From Klebsiella aerogenes (lineage in GTDB: Bacteria > Pseudomonadota > Gammaproteobacteria > Enterobacterales > Enterobacteriaceae), in assembly GCA_029027985.1 (NCBI GenBank), contig CP119076.1, forward strand, positions 1,178,001-1,242,000: a stretch of 64,000 nt of DNA. The letters run 5' to 3'. Positions 1 to 9,200 of the stretch are shown piece by piece. Made by a program: the position numbers and the translations under genes. The notes beneath the pieces are model-generated. The model saw only the letters and a program-made list of their open reading frames with translations. It did no database searches and was not told the DNA's origin. Numbering within the stretch: the first letter of the stretch is position 1; each line of letters opens with the position of its first letter.

Positions 1-170
1 AGCGTGCCGGTCTTCACATTGCTAAGCTGTAGTTCATGGGCGATTTGTTGTTCGACCAGTACTTCGTAGCCTTTGCCGCATAACCAGCGCCAGAGCATTT
101 CATGTGTGGTCAGGGCGGTGGGGTGACGAGGGTGTCCCACAATGCCGATACACTTGAAATGGTTCTTCAT
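1..170 (-). CDS. nadK: NAD kinase, N-terminal part (runs off the window)
   Basis: Only the first 56 codons lie in the window; the gene reads leftward from an ATG at 170. The translation begins [20 protein letters not shown], which I recognise as the start of enterobacterial NadK, the cytoplasmic ATP-dependent kinase that makes NADP from NAD. The catalytic GGDG motif lies beyond the window edge. The gene is divergent from grpE, the usual enterobacterial arrangement. Identity rests on the conserved N-terminus and this neighbour. Confidence 0.93.
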   Translation of the reverse strand, partial: MKNHFKCIGIVGHPRHPTALTTHEMLWRWLCGKGYEVLVEQQIAHELQLSNVKTGT

Positions 171-219
171 GATCTGGATGTCCTTGGGTTAAATGAATGA
201 TGACAATCTGTCTGCTTCC

Positions 220-247
220 CTTGAATCCCGGAAACTGATCCCCATAA
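220..247 (+). promoter_or_regulatory. Sigma-32 heat-shock promoter of grpE
   Basis: A -35 element CTTGAA (220-225), a 14-base spacer and a -10 element CCCCATAA (240-247) match the sigma-32 consensus CTTGAA / CCCCAT-T. They sit about 45 bases before the grpE start codon. The match and spacing are seen in the sequence; heat-shock control of grpE is established in E. coli. Confidence 0.88.
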
Positions 248-293
248 TAAGCGAAGTTAGCGAGATGAATGCGAAAAAAACGCGGAGAAATTC

Positions 294-884
294 ATGAGTA
301 GTAAAGAACAGAAAACGCCTGAGGGGCAAGCCCCGGAAGAAATTATCACGGAGCAGCACGACAACGTAGAGGCGGTAGAGCCTGAGGTTTCTGCTGAGCA
401 GGTGGATCCGCGCGATGAGAAAATTGCGAATCTGGAAGCACAGCTGGCTGAGGCGCAGAAGCGTGAACGTGATGTGATGCTGCGCGCAAAAGCTGAAGAA
501 GATAACCTGCGTCGTCGTACCGAACAGGATATCGAGAAAGCGCACAAATTTGCGCTGGAGAAGTTCGTCAATGAACTGCTGCCGGTTATCGATAGCCTGG
601 ATCGCGCGCTGGAAGTGGCGGATAAAGCTAACCCGGATCTGGCGCCGATGGTCGAAGGGATCGAACTGACCCTGAAATCGATGCTGGATGTGGTGCGTAA
701 GTTTGGTGTGGAAGTGATTGCCGATACTAACGTGCCGCTGGATCCCAACGTGCATCAGGCTATCGCGATGGTCGAGTCTGAAGACGTAGCCGCTGGCAAC
801 GTGCTGGGCGTGATGCAGAAAGGCTATACCCTGAACGGCCGGACTATTCGCGCCGCGATGGTTACGGTCGCGAAAGCGAAGTAA
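294..884 (+). CDS. grpE: GrpE, nucleotide exchange factor of DnaK
   Basis: The 196-residue protein (E. coli has 197) is the cytoplasmic exchange factor that releases ADP from DnaK in the DnaK-DnaJ-GrpE cycle. It has an acidic, disordered N-terminus, a long charged coiled coil over about residues 40-100 and the C-terminal beta domain with the family signature around [11 protein letters not shown]. The ATG at 294 is preceded by GGAGAAA. It is a single-gene unit with its own sigma-32 promoter and a terminator at 904-928. Confidence 0.97.
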   Translation: MSSKEQKTPEGQAPEEIITEQHDNVEAVEPEVSAEQVDPRDEKIANLEAQLAEAQKRERDVMLRAKAEEDNLRRRTEQDIEKAHKFALEKFVNELLPVIDSLDRALEVADKANPDLAPMVEGIELTLKSMLDVVRKFGVEVIADTNVPLDPNVHQAIAMVESEDVAAGNVLGVMQKGYTLNGRTIRAAMVTVAKAK

Positions 885-903
885 TTCGCCCTTTCGCCAG
901 CCA

Positions 904-928
904 CGGCTGCCTGCGGGCGGCCGTTTTT
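904..928 (+). terminator. Rho-independent terminator of grpE
   Basis: An 8-bp GC-rich stem (904-911 with 916-923, one G-T pair) with loop TGCG is followed directly by five T. It lies 20 bases after the grpE stop codon. Confidence 0.85.
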
Positions 929-983
929 GTTGGTTTTTAAGAAAAAACGGCGAACCGAAGTTCACCGTTGTTCTTTCCTGTGT

Positions 984-2270
984 TTATTCCGCCACGCTCT
1001 CGCGTAATGATTTCACCGGCATCACCTTCACCTGCTTAATCATATTGTCCTGCACGTCGAGAATATCGATATCGTATTGTTCAATGCGCACGCGGGTACC
1101 GGGAACCGGAATTTCTTCCAATGCTTCCAGAATAATGCCGTTAATGGTGCGGGCGTCGTCTTCCGGCAGGTGCCAGTTGAAGGCTTTGTTGATTTCCCGC
1201 ACGTTGGCGCCGCCGTCGATGATAACCGAGCCATCGTTAAGCGGCGTGACCTCTTCGGCAAGCGTGGGCGACATCGAAGTGGTGAAGTCGCCGACGATCT
1301 CCTCAAGGATATCCTCAACCGTGACCAGGCCCTGAATATCGCCGTATTCATCGACCACCAGGCCGACTTTCTTTTTATTACGCTGGAATTTCACTAACTG
1401 AGTGCTGAGCGGCGTACCTTCCGGAACAAAGTAAATCTCATCTGCCGCCCGCAACATAATCTCTTTCGTGAATTCTTTCTTTTCCGTCATCAAGCGGTAG
1501 GCTTCACGGACGCGCAGCATGCTGATGGCGTCGTCCAGCGAATCACGGTACAGCACGATACGGCCATGCGGCGAGTGGGTCAGCTGGCGGACGATTGATT
1601 TCCAGTCATCGTTGATATCGATGCCGACGATTTCATTACGCGGCACCATGATGTCGTTAACGCTGACCTTTTCGAGATCCAACACCGACAGCAGCATGTC
1701 CTGGTTCCGCCGTGAGATTTGTGTACGGGATTCATTCACAATCGTACGCAGCTCATCTTTGCTCAACGCGCCGCTGATCACGTGGTCGGTCTTGATGCCC
1801 ATCATGCGCATCAGTACGCGAGTGATGGTATTCAGCAGCCACACCAGTGGCATCATCAATACCTGCAGCGGTGCCAGCAGGAAACTACTGGGGTAGGCGA
1901 CCTTTTCCGGGTACAGCGCGGCGATGGTTTTTGGTAAGACTTCGGCAAAGACCAGCACCACGAAGGTGAGCACGCCAGTGGCGATAGCAACGCCGGCATC
2001 GCCGTACAGGCGCATACCGACAATCGTTCCCAGCGCCGAAGCCAGGATATTGACGAGGTTGTTGCCGATGAGCACCAGGCTAATGAGGCGGTCCGGTTTA
2101 CGTAGCAGCTTTTCTACGCGCTTAGCCGGGCGGTTGCCTTGCTTCGCCATGTGACGCAGTCGATAGCGGTTCAGCGTCATCATGCCGGTTTCGGAACCGG
2201 AGAAGTAGGCGGAGATAATCACCATGATGATCAGCGTGATGATCAGCGTGGTGGTAGAAATGTGTTCCAG
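984..2270 (-). CDS. corB: CorB (YfjD), CNNM/CorC-type magnesium efflux protein, apparent CTG start
   Basis: This inner-membrane protein has an N-terminal DUF21/CNNM membrane domain (to about residue 190), two CBS domains and a C-terminal CorC/HlyC domain; the family is linked to magnesium export and cobalt resistance. The longest ATG/GTG-started frame begins at 2225, but the homologous N-terminus continues 15 residues upstream (LEHISTTTLII) to a CTG at 2270. That gives exactly the 428 residues of E. coli YfjD, and AAGGAG lies six bases upstream of the CTG. No ATG, GTG or TTG is available further upstream in this homologous stretch, so CTG initiation is inferred. The gene follows ypjD by 17 bases, so the two probably form an operon. 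Confidence 0.9.
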   Translation of the reverse strand: MEHISTTTLIITLIIMVIISAYFSGSETGMMTLNRYRLRHMAKQGNRPAKRVEKLLRKPDRLISLVLIGNNLVNILASALGTIVGMRLYGDAGVAIATGVLTFVVLVFAEVLPKTIAALYPEKVAYPSSFLLAPLQVLMMPLVWLLNTITRVLMRMMGIKTDHVISGALSKDELRTIVNESRTQISRRNQDMLLSVLDLEKVSVNDIMVPRNEIVGIDINDDWKSIVRQLTHSPHGRIVLYRDSLDDAISMLRVREAYRLMTEKKEFTKEIMLRAADEIYFVPEGTPLSTQLVKFQRNKKKVGLVVDEYGDIQGLVTVEDILEEIVGDFTTSMSPTLAEEVTPLNDGSVIIDGGANVREINKAFNWHLPEDDARTINGIILEALEEIPVPGTRVRIEQYDIDILDVQDNMIKQVKVMPVKSLRESVAE

Positions 2271-2287
2271 GAGGGACTCCTTAGTCT

Positions 2288-3079
2288 TTAACTAATAAAC
2301 TGCTGAAGTACGCGGCTGCCAAAATAGGCCAGCGTCAGCAACCCTGCGCCAGCGACGTTAAACCAGACAACCCGGCGACCGCGCCAGCCTTCGTGGTAGT
2401 GTCCCCACAGCAGTACGATATAGACAAACCAGGCGATGATAGACAGCACTGCTTTATCAATATTTTCCGTGTTGAACAGGTTGTGCATATAGAACAACCC
2501 GGTACACAGCGTCAGGGTCAGCAGCACCACGCCAACCTGGGTGATATGAAACATTTTACGCTCAATACTCATCAACGGCGGCATTTCGCTGCTGAAAGCC
2601 AGCTTTTTATTTTTCAACTGGTAGTCAATCCACGCCAATTGCAGCGCGTATAAGGCGGCAATGATAAGCGTCGCGTATGAGAAGAGCGATAGGCCGATAT
2701 GCACCAGCATGCCCGGCGTGGTTTCCAGATGCGTGATGTATTCGTTGGGCACGAAGGTGGCGAAGGCGAGGTTGATCAGCGCGAAGGCGTAAACGATAGG
2801 CAGCAACAACCAGCCGCGGTTGCGTGACGCGACGATGGTCATCACCGTACAGATCATCAGGCTAACCAGCGAGCCGACGTTAAGTAAGCTGAGATTTTGC
2901 CCAGCCTCGCCGCCGGGGAAAATACGCGACTCCAGCGCGAAGGCGTGGCAAATCAGCGCTATCGTGGCGGAAAGGATCGCCATCCGCCGCCAGCTACTGT
3001 TTTTTTGCAGCAAGCCAGGAATGATCAGCGCAAGGCTGATGGAGTAGGCGACAAGAGCAAGTAGAGCAAACACAGGCAT
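2288..3079 (-). CDS. ypjD: YpjD, inner-membrane protein of the cytochrome c assembly (CcsA-like) family
   Basis: A 263-residue polytopic membrane protein, the same length as E. coli YpjD, with about eight hydrophobic segments. It shows the CcsA/CcmC-like traits of a Trp/Gly-rich region near HYHEGWRGRR and conserved membrane histidines. The family includes haem-handling proteins, but the role of YpjD is not known to me, so no function is assigned. It is the promoter-proximal gene of ypjD-corB and is divergent from ffh. The ATG at 3079 matches the E. coli start. Confidence 0.93.
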   Translation of the reverse strand: MPVFALLALVAYSISLALIIPGLLQKNSSWRRMAILSATIALICHAFALESRIFPGGEAGQNLSLLNVGSLVSLMICTVMTIVASRNRGWLLLPIVYAFALINLAFATFVPNEYITHLETTPGMLVHIGLSLFSYATLIIAALYALQLAWIDYQLKNKKLAFSSEMPPLMSIERKMFHITQVGVVLLTLTLCTGLFYMHNLFNTENIDKAVLSIIAWFVYIVLLWGHYHEGWRGRRVVWFNVAGAGLLTLAYFGSRVLQQFIS

Positions 3080-3245
3080 AGGAGCGTCGACTGTTGACTA
3101 AATAAGAAAGAGAAGCAGTATAGCGTTACGCGACGTCTGCTCCAACCGTTGCAGCACATTCAGGTTTATGTCGTGTTATACTGCGCCAAATTCGTATTTT
3201 TGTGTCGCTGCGGCGACCGACCGTTTCCACCTCAGGCGAGAGACA

Positions 3246-4610
3246 ATGTTTGATAATTTAACCGATCGTTTGTCGCGTACGCTGCGCAACATTAGCGGCC
3301 GCGGACGCCTTACCGAAGACAACATTAAAGACACCCTGCGCGAAGTGCGCATGGCGCTGCTGGAAGCCGACGTCGCGCTTCCGGTCGTTCGTGATTTCAT
3401 CAGCCGCGTCAAAGAGAGCGCGGTAGGCCATGAAGTTAATAAAAGCCTGACCCCGGGTCAGGAGTTCGTCAAAATTGTACGCAACGAGCTGGTTGCGGCG
3501 ATGGGCGAAGAAAACCAGACGCTGGATTTAGCCGCGCAGCCGCCAGCGGTCGTCCTGATGGCGGGCCTGCAGGGCGCGGGTAAAACCACCAGCGTCGGTA
3601 AGCTGGGTAAATTCCTGCGCGAGAAGCACAAGAAGAAAGTGCTGGTCGTTTCCGCGGACGTTTACCGCCCGGCGGCGATCAAACAGCTGGAAACGCTGGC
3701 GGAGCAGGTCGGTGTGGATTTCTTCCCGTCTGACGTCGGCCAGAAGCCCGTTGATATTGTTAACGCGGCGCTGAAAGAAGCGAAGCTCAAATTCTACGAC
3801 GTGCTGCTGGTGGATACCGCCGGTCGTCTGCACGTCGATGAAGCGATGATGGACGAAATCAAACAGGTCCACGCCGCGATTAATCCGGTCGAAACCCTGT
3901 TCGTCGTCGATGCGATGACCGGTCAGGATGCGGCGAATACCGCTAAGGCTTTTAACGAAGCGCTGCCGCTGACCGGCGTGGTGCTGACCAAAGTGGACGG
4001 CGACGCCCGCGGCGGCGCGGCGCTGTCGATTCGTCACATTACCGGCAAGCCGATTAAATTCCTCGGCGTCGGCGAGAAAACCGAAGCGCTGGAGCCGTTC
4101 CACCCGGACCGTATCGCTTCCCGTATTCTCGGCATGGGCGACGTGCTGTCGCTCATCGAAGATATCGAGAGCAAGGTTGATCGTGCGCAGGCCGAGAAGC
4201 TGGCGTCTAAACTGAAGAAAGGCGACGGCTTTGACCTGACGGACTTCCTTGAGCAACTGCGTCAGATGAAAAACATGGGCGGCATGGCCAGCCTGATGGG
4301 CAAACTGCCGGGTATGGGCCAGATCCCGGACAATGTAAAAGCGCAGATGGACGACAAAGTGCTGGTGCGTATGGAAGCGATCATCAATTCGATGACGATG
4401 AAAGAGCGCGCCAAGCCGGAAATCATTAAAGGTTCACGTAAGCGCCGTATCGCCGCCGGTTGCGGGATGCAGGTGCAGGATGTGAACCGTCTGCTGAAAC
4501 AGTTCGACGACATGCAGCGCATGATGAAGAAGATGAAGTCGAAAGGCGGCATGATGAAAATGATGCGCGGCATGAAAGGAATGATGCCACCGGGCTTTCC
4601 GGGGCGTTAA
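3246..4610 (+). CDS. ffh: Ffh, signal recognition particle GTPase (SRP54)
   Basis: The protein component of bacterial SRP binds 4.5S RNA and nascent signal sequences and docks with FtsY to deliver membrane proteins. The 454 residues (E. coli 453) comprise an N-terminal four-helix domain, a G domain with P-loop GLQGAGKTT and the DTAGRLH motif, and a methionine-rich M domain ending in repeated M-K-M runs and PPGFPGR. The open frame extends 26 codons further upstream, but the ATG at 3246, preceded by GAGAGAC, gives the conserved MFDNLTDRLSR start. A downstream promoter at 4623 separates it from rpsP. Confidence 0.97.
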   Translation: MFDNLTDRLSRTLRNISGRGRLTEDNIKDTLREVRMALLEADVALPVVRDFISRVKESAVGHEVNKSLTPGQEFVKIVRNELVAAMGEENQTLDLAAQPPAVVLMAGLQGAGKTTSVGKLGKFLREKHKKKVLVVSADVYRPAAIKQLETLAEQVGVDFFPSDVGQKPVDIVNAALKEAKLKFYDVLLVDTAGRLHVDEAMMDEIKQVHAAINPVETLFVVDAMTGQDAANTAKAFNEALPLTGVVLTKVDGDARGGAALSIRHITGKPIKFLGVGEKTEALEPFHPDRIASRILGMGDVLSLIEDIESKVDRAQAEKLASKLKKGDGFDLTDFLEQLRQMKNMGGMASLMGKLPGMGQIPDNVKAQMDDKVLVRMEAIINSMTMKERAKPEIIKGSRKRRIAAGCGMQVQDVNRLLKQFDDMQRMMKKMKSKGGMMKMMRGMKGMMPPGFPGR

Positions 4611-4622
4611 GCGCTTTAGAGA

Positions 4623-4974
<352 letters not shown>

Positions 4975-4992
4975 TCTGTCACGGTGGTCATG

Positions 4993-5541
4993 ATGAGCAA
5001 GCAACACACCGCACAAGCACCTGTTGATCCGATCGTATTGGGGAAAATGGGTTCTTCCTACGGTATCCGTGGTTGGCTCAGAGTGTTTTCCTCCACCGAA
5101 GACGCTGAAAGCATTTTTGACTATCAGCCCTGGTTAATCCAGAAGGCGGGTCAGTGGCAGGTTGTTGAGCTGGAAGGCTGGCGCCACCACAATCAGGACA
5201 TCATCATCAAGCTGAAAGGCATTGACGATCGTGATGCGGCGAATCTTCTGACTAATTGCGAAATTATCGTCGATTCATCGCAGCTGCCGACGCTGGAAGA
5301 GGGCGACTATTACTGGAAAGACCTGATGGGCTGCCAGGTAGTCACCACCGAAGGTTATAGCCTGGGTAAAGTCATTGATATGATGGAAACCGGGTCGAAT
5401 GACGTTCTCGTCATCAAGGCAAACCTGAAAGATGCGTTTGGCATCAAGGAGCGGTTGGTTCCGTTCCTCGATGGGCAGGTTATCAAGAAAGTCGATCTCG
5501 CTACTCGTACTATCGAAGTAGATTGGGATCCTGGTTTTTAA
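4993..5541 (+). CDS. rimM: RimM, 16S rRNA maturation factor
   Basis: RimM binds S19 and aids maturation of the 30S head. The 182 residues match the E. coli length and contain the N-terminal RimM beta barrel ([18 protein letters not shown]) and the C-terminal PRC barrel. Two ATG codons occur in tandem (4990 and 4993); I chose 4993 because it gives MSKQ as in E. coli and lies five bases after GGTGG. It lies 18 bases after rpsP in the same operon. Confidence 0.96.
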   Translation: MSKQHTAQAPVDPIVLGKMGSSYGIRGWLRVFSSTEDAESIFDYQPWLIQKAGQWQVVELEGWRHHNQDIIIKLKGIDDRDAANLLTNCEIIVDSSQLPTLEEGDYYWKDLMGCQVVTTEGYSLGKVIDMMETGSNDVLVIKANLKDAFGIKERLVPFLDGQVIKKVDLATRTIEVDWDPGF

Positions 5542-5572
5542 ATTCTCCGGATAAACGGTAAAAGACGGCGCT

Positions 5573-6340
5573 ATGTGGATTGGCATAATTAGCCTGTTTC
5601 CTGAAATGTTCCGCGCAATTACCGATTACGGGGTAACTGGCCGGGCAGTAAAAAATGGCCTGCTGAGCATCGAAAGCTGGAGTCCTCGCGACTTCGCTCA
5701 TGACCGGCACCGTACCGTGGACGATCGTCCTTACGGTGGCGGACCGGGGATGCTAATGATGGTGCAACCCTTACGGGATGCCATTCATGCAGCAAAAGCC
5801 GCGGCAGGTGAAGGCGCAAAGGTGATTTATCTGTCACCTCAGGGACGCAAGCTTGATCAAGCGGGCGTCAGCGAACTGGCAACGAATCAGAAACTGATTC
5901 TGGTGTGCGGTCGCTACGAAGGGATAGACGAGCGCGTAATCCAAACCGAAATTGACGAAGAATGGTCAATCGGCGATTACGTTCTCAGCGGTGGTGAGTT
6001 ACCGGCAATGACGCTGATTGACTCCGTTTCCCGGTTCATTCCGGGAGTATTGGGACATGAAGCCTCGGCAACGGAAGATTCCTTTGCTGATGGGTTGCTG
6101 GATTGCCCGCACTATACCCGTCCTGAAGTGTTAGAAGAGATGGAAGTACCGCCGGTGTTACTGTCGGGAAACCATGCTGAGATACGTCGCTGGCGTCTGA
6201 AGCAGTCGCTGGGCCGGACCTGGCTTAGAAGACCTGAACTTTTGGAAAACCTGGCTCTGACTGAAGAGCAAGCAAAGTTGCTGTCGCAGTTCAAAAGCGA
6301 ACACGCGCAACAGCAGCATAAACATGATGGGCAGGCGTGA
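5573..6340 (+). CDS. trmD: TrmD, tRNA (guanine-37-N1)-methyltransferase
   Basis: TrmD makes m1G37 next to the anticodon with S-adenosylmethionine and prevents +1 frameshifting. The 255 residues equal the E. coli length. The trefoil-knot SPOUT core is visible in [12 protein letters not shown] and the following [14 protein letters not shown], with the C-terminal helical domain after it. Third gene of the rpsP operon. Confidence 0.98.
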   Translation: MWIGIISLFPEMFRAITDYGVTGRAVKNGLLSIESWSPRDFAHDRHRTVDDRPYGGGPGMLMMVQPLRDAIHAAKAAAGEGAKVIYLSPQGRKLDQAGVSELATNQKLILVCGRYEGIDERVIQTEIDEEWSIGDYVLSGGELPAMTLIDSVSRFIPGVLGHEASATEDSFADGLLDCPHYTRPEVLEEMEVPPVLLSGNHAEIRRWRLKQSLGRTWLRRPELLENLALTEEQAKLLSQFKSEHAQQQHKHDGQA

Positions 6341-6376
6341 GCCCCCAATATCAGTTTACCCAGGATAAGAGATTAA

Positions 6377-6727
<351 letters not shown>

Positions 6728-6753
6728 GATTCGCTTTCGCGACATCCTGATAG

Positions 6754-6786
6754 AAAGGGCTGGCCAGATGGCTGGCCCTTTTTTTA
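6754..6786 (+). terminator. Rho-independent terminator of the rpsP-rplS operon
   Basis: A 12-bp stem (6754-6765 with 6770-6781, two G-T pairs) with loop AGAT runs into a T tract. It lies 26 bases after the rplS stop. Confidence 0.88.
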
Positions 6787-6803
6787 TCTTAGTTTTAACT
6801 ATT

Positions 6804-6817
6804 TTGATGTAAATCAA
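6804..6817 (+). promoter_or_regulatory. Perfect FNR box overlapping the promoter of the DUF2946-PepSY pair
   Basis: TTGATGTAAATCAA matches the FNR consensus TTGAT-N4-ATCAA at every fixed position. A plausible -10 element TACAAT follows at 6819-6824, which places the box between -35 and -10 (centre near -20). A site there would block RNA polymerase, so repression without oxygen is the prediction. An activating placement at -41.5 would put the transcription start inside the coding region. The site is seen; the direction of control is inferred. Confidence 0.65.
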
Positions 6818-6847
6818 TTACAATAGCGCCCAGATTTCGGAGGGGCG

Positions 6848-7276
6848 GTGAGCAGCACTATTTTCCCACAATCAGTATCTCAACGGCGGGCCGCCTGGCT
6901 TGCGCTGTTTGCGATCCTGCTGATCGTGGTGGCGCCGCTGATTTCCATCTCGTTACAGAAAGACCCGATGAGCGCGATGCCAGGTATGCATCATGCGATG
7001 TCGATGGACATGTCCCATGATATGTCGCCTGAGATGACCGGCCATGATATGACGATGACGCACGGCATGCCGGTTGACCACGCGGAAGCCTGCGGCTACT
7101 GCGTGCTGCTCGCGCACGTCCCGGGGCTGATCTTCGCGCTGGCGCTATTCTTTGCCATGGTCCTGCGGCGCATTCGCCTGCCGGTTTCTCGCCCGGTATT
7201 AAAACATTGGCACTACTTCCCCTGGCTCTATCCCGAAACCCGCGCGCCGCCGCGGCGGTCTGCTTTTTCCCTTTGA
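6848..7276 (+). CDS. DUF2946 family membrane protein with a Met/His-rich loop
   Basis: A 142-residue protein started by GTG after GGAGGGGC. Hydrophobic segments at about residues 15-36 and 88-110 flank a loop (41-80) with 11 methionines and 6 histidines arranged as M-x-M and H-x-M repeats, followed by a CGYC pair (C82, C85). The C-terminal RAPP motif fits DUF2946. Such Met/His clusters are typical of copper- or silver-binding loops, but the function of the family is not established and metal handling is my inference. A PepSY gene follows after 56 bases, probably in the same unit. It is not present at this position in E. coli K-12. Confidence 0.8.
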   Translation: MSSTIFPQSVSQRRAAWLALFAILLIVVAPLISISLQKDPMSAMPGMHHAMSMDMSHDMSPEMTGHDMTMTHGMPVDHAEACGYCVLLAHVPGLIFALALFFAMVLRRIRLPVSRPVLKHWHYFPWLYPETRAPPRRSAFSL

Positions 7277-7332
7277 TAAAAATGAATGTGCGCACTGCGC
7301 AACGACCTCTTTTGCTTTAAAAAAGGAAAAGT

Positions 7333-8703
7333 ATGACAACCTGCACCTCGCGCGCGGCATGGCTGAACCTGCTGCGGCGCCTCCATTTCTATATTGGTCT
7401 GTTTATCGGGCCATTTATCTTCGTCGCCGCCTTCACCGGCACGCTGTATGTTGCAACGCCACAACTGGAGAACTGGCTGTACCACGATGCCTTACACGGC
7501 GCGCTTAATGGCGAGAAACAGCCACTGAGCGCGCAAATCGCCGTTGCCAAAGAGGCCACGCAAAATAACCTGCGCCTGCAGGCCGTGCGTCCGGGGCTGA
7601 CCGCAGGCGAAACGACGCGGGTGATGTTTGCCGACCCGCGGCTAGGGGAGTCAGAAAACCGGGCGATTTTCGTTGATCCGGTCACTCTGAGAGTGAAGGG
7701 CGATCTGACGGTTTACGGCACCAGCGGTATTTTACCGCTACGCCAGTGGATCGATTACGCTCATAAATCACTGCTATTGGGTGATGGCGGGCGACTGTAC
7801 AGCGAGCTGGCGGCCTCCTGGATGTGGGTTGCGGCTTTGGGCGGTATTGCATTGTGGACGATGACCCGGCCAAAACGGCGGATTAACAATCGGCAGCAAA
7901 ATACCCGTCGCCTGCATGTGATGCTTGGCTGGGTGTTACTGGTCGGTATGCTGCTGTTTTCCGCCACCGGATTAACCTGGTCGCAGTGGGCGGGTGGTAA
8001 TATCGATAAGATGCGCGCCGCATTGGGTTGGCTGACGCCGCAGGTCAATACGCAACTGCATAGTATGGATAAGATGCCGTACGATCCGCACGCCGAGCAT
8101 CATATGGGGCATATGGCGATGGATGACGCGCAGGAAAAAGTGAGCGCGGCGCAGTTTGATGGTGTGCTGAAGGCCGCACAGACTGCGGGACTCACGGCCA
8201 GCAAGTTGGAGATCCGGCCGCCTAAAAACGCTGGAATGGCGTGGACGGTGAATGAAATCGACCGCAGTTGGCCGACGCAGGTCGATGCTGTCGCGGTTGA
8301 TGGCGCCACGCTGCAGGTCGTTGACCGCACCCGCTTTGTTGATTTCCCGCTGATGGCTAAGCTGACCCGCTGGGGCGTCGATTTCCATATGGGCATTCTG
8401 TTCGGGATCGTCAACCAATTGCTGCTGGTAGCATTCGGGCTGGCTCTGTGCGTGATGATTATTGTCGGCTATCGCCTGTGGTGGATCCGTCGCCCGGCGC
8501 ATGCCGCGTTTAACCCCGCACAGACGCTGGTGCAGGCGTGGCTGGGGCTGAATGGACCAGCCCGGGGACTTGCGCTGTTGATAGCGTTTCTGCTCGGGCT
8601 GGCGATACCGTTGATGGGCGTAAGCCTTGCGGTGTGCCTCGTTGTTGACTACCTGCGCTGGCGCGCGGCTTCTGCGCTGAGGCTGGCTAAGTCGGTAGAC
8701 TAA
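7333..8703 (+). CDS. PepSY-associated TM helix protein with a His/Met-rich periplasmic loop
   Basis: The 456-residue inner-membrane protein starts RRLHFYIGLFIGPFIFVAAF (residues 15-34), the typical first helix of PepSY_TM proteins, some of which act in iron or copper reduction or uptake. Further membrane segments lie at about 160-178, 195-215, 365-385 and 410-440. A predicted periplasmic region at 243-265 contains H-x-x-H-H-M-x-H-M and resembles a metal-binding loop. AAGGAAAAG precedes the ATG. It ends five bases before the convergent yfiB stop codon, with no terminator between them. The substrate is unknown; a partnership with the upstream DUF2946 protein is inferred from adjacency and shared Met/His enrichment. 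Confidence 0.82.
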   Translation: MTTCTSRAAWLNLLRRLHFYIGLFIGPFIFVAAFTGTLYVATPQLENWLYHDALHGALNGEKQPLSAQIAVAKEATQNNLRLQAVRPGLTAGETTRVMFADPRLGESENRAIFVDPVTLRVKGDLTVYGTSGILPLRQWIDYAHKSLLLGDGGRLYSELAASWMWVAALGGIALWTMTRPKRRINNRQQNTRRLHVMLGWVLLVGMLLFSATGLTWSQWAGGNIDKMRAALGWLTPQVNTQLHSMDKMPYDPHAEHHMGHMAMDDAQEKVSAAQFDGVLKAAQTAGLTASKLEIRPPKNAGMAWTVNEIDRSWPTQVDAVAVDGATLQVVDRTRFVDFPLMAKLTRWGVDFHMGILFGIVNQLLLVAFGLALCVMIIVGYRLWWIRRPAHAAFNPAQTLVQAWLGLNGPARGLALLIAFLLGLAIPLMGVSLAVCLVVDYLRWRAASALRLAKSVD

Positions 8704-8708
8704 CGCGC

Positions 8709-9188
8709 TTAAGGCGTGCTGATGACCACGGTGACGCGGCGGTTTTCAGCACGGCCTGCGGCAGTATCGTTGCTGGCGATAGGGTACTTTTTACCTAACC
8801 CGCGGGTCGTTAAATTGCTGCGCGGGATTTTAGCGCCAACAGCCCAGGCATCCGCCACGCTGTTGGCGCGCTTCAGTGAGAGTGCTTCGTTATAGCTGTC
8901 TTCGCCGTAGTTATCGGTATGGCCTTCAAGGCGGCTGTGGGTAATGCCGGTTTCAGCCAGACGTGCGGCCATGTCGTGTATTTGCTGTTGGCTGTCAGCG
9001 CGCAAGCGGTAGTCGTTTTTATCGAACAGGATGCTGTCAGATAAACCTAACGACCAATCCCCGGAGACTTCGGTAAAGCCGTAAGACTGCATGGCTGCAA
9101 CCTGTTCCTTAGAGAATTTACCTGGCGCCTGGCACCCTGTGAGTAGAAATGCAGCCAGAAGAGTGGGTGCAATAAATTGCCTGAGCAT
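8709..9188 (-). CDS. yfiB: YfiB, OmpA-like outer-membrane lipoprotein
   Basis: The 159-residue lipoprotein has a signal peptide ending in lipobox LLTGC (C19) and a C-terminal OmpA/Pal peptidoglycan-binding domain with the LEGHTDNYG motif and the RAENRRV segment. In the YfiBNR module, studied mainly in Pseudomonas, YfiB sequesters the periplasmic inhibitor YfiR and so activates the cyclase YfiN. It is the last gene of yfiR-dgcN-yfiB, 12 bases after dgcN. Confidence 0.94.
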   Translation of the reverse strand: MLRQFIAPTLLAAFLLTGCQAPGKFSKEQVAAMQSYGFTEVSGDWSLGLSDSILFDKNDYRLRADSQQQIHDMAARLAETGITHSRLEGHTDNYGEDSYNEALSLKRANSVADAWAVGAKIPRSNLTTRGLGKKYPIASNDTAAGRAENRRVTVVISTP

Positions 9189-9200
9189 AGTCTTTCCTTC

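Noticed and set aside
3148-3183. Sigma-70 promoter for ffh using TATACT at 3177
   Set aside because: The -10 is good, but no acceptable -35 lies at 16-18 bases, so it is not listed.
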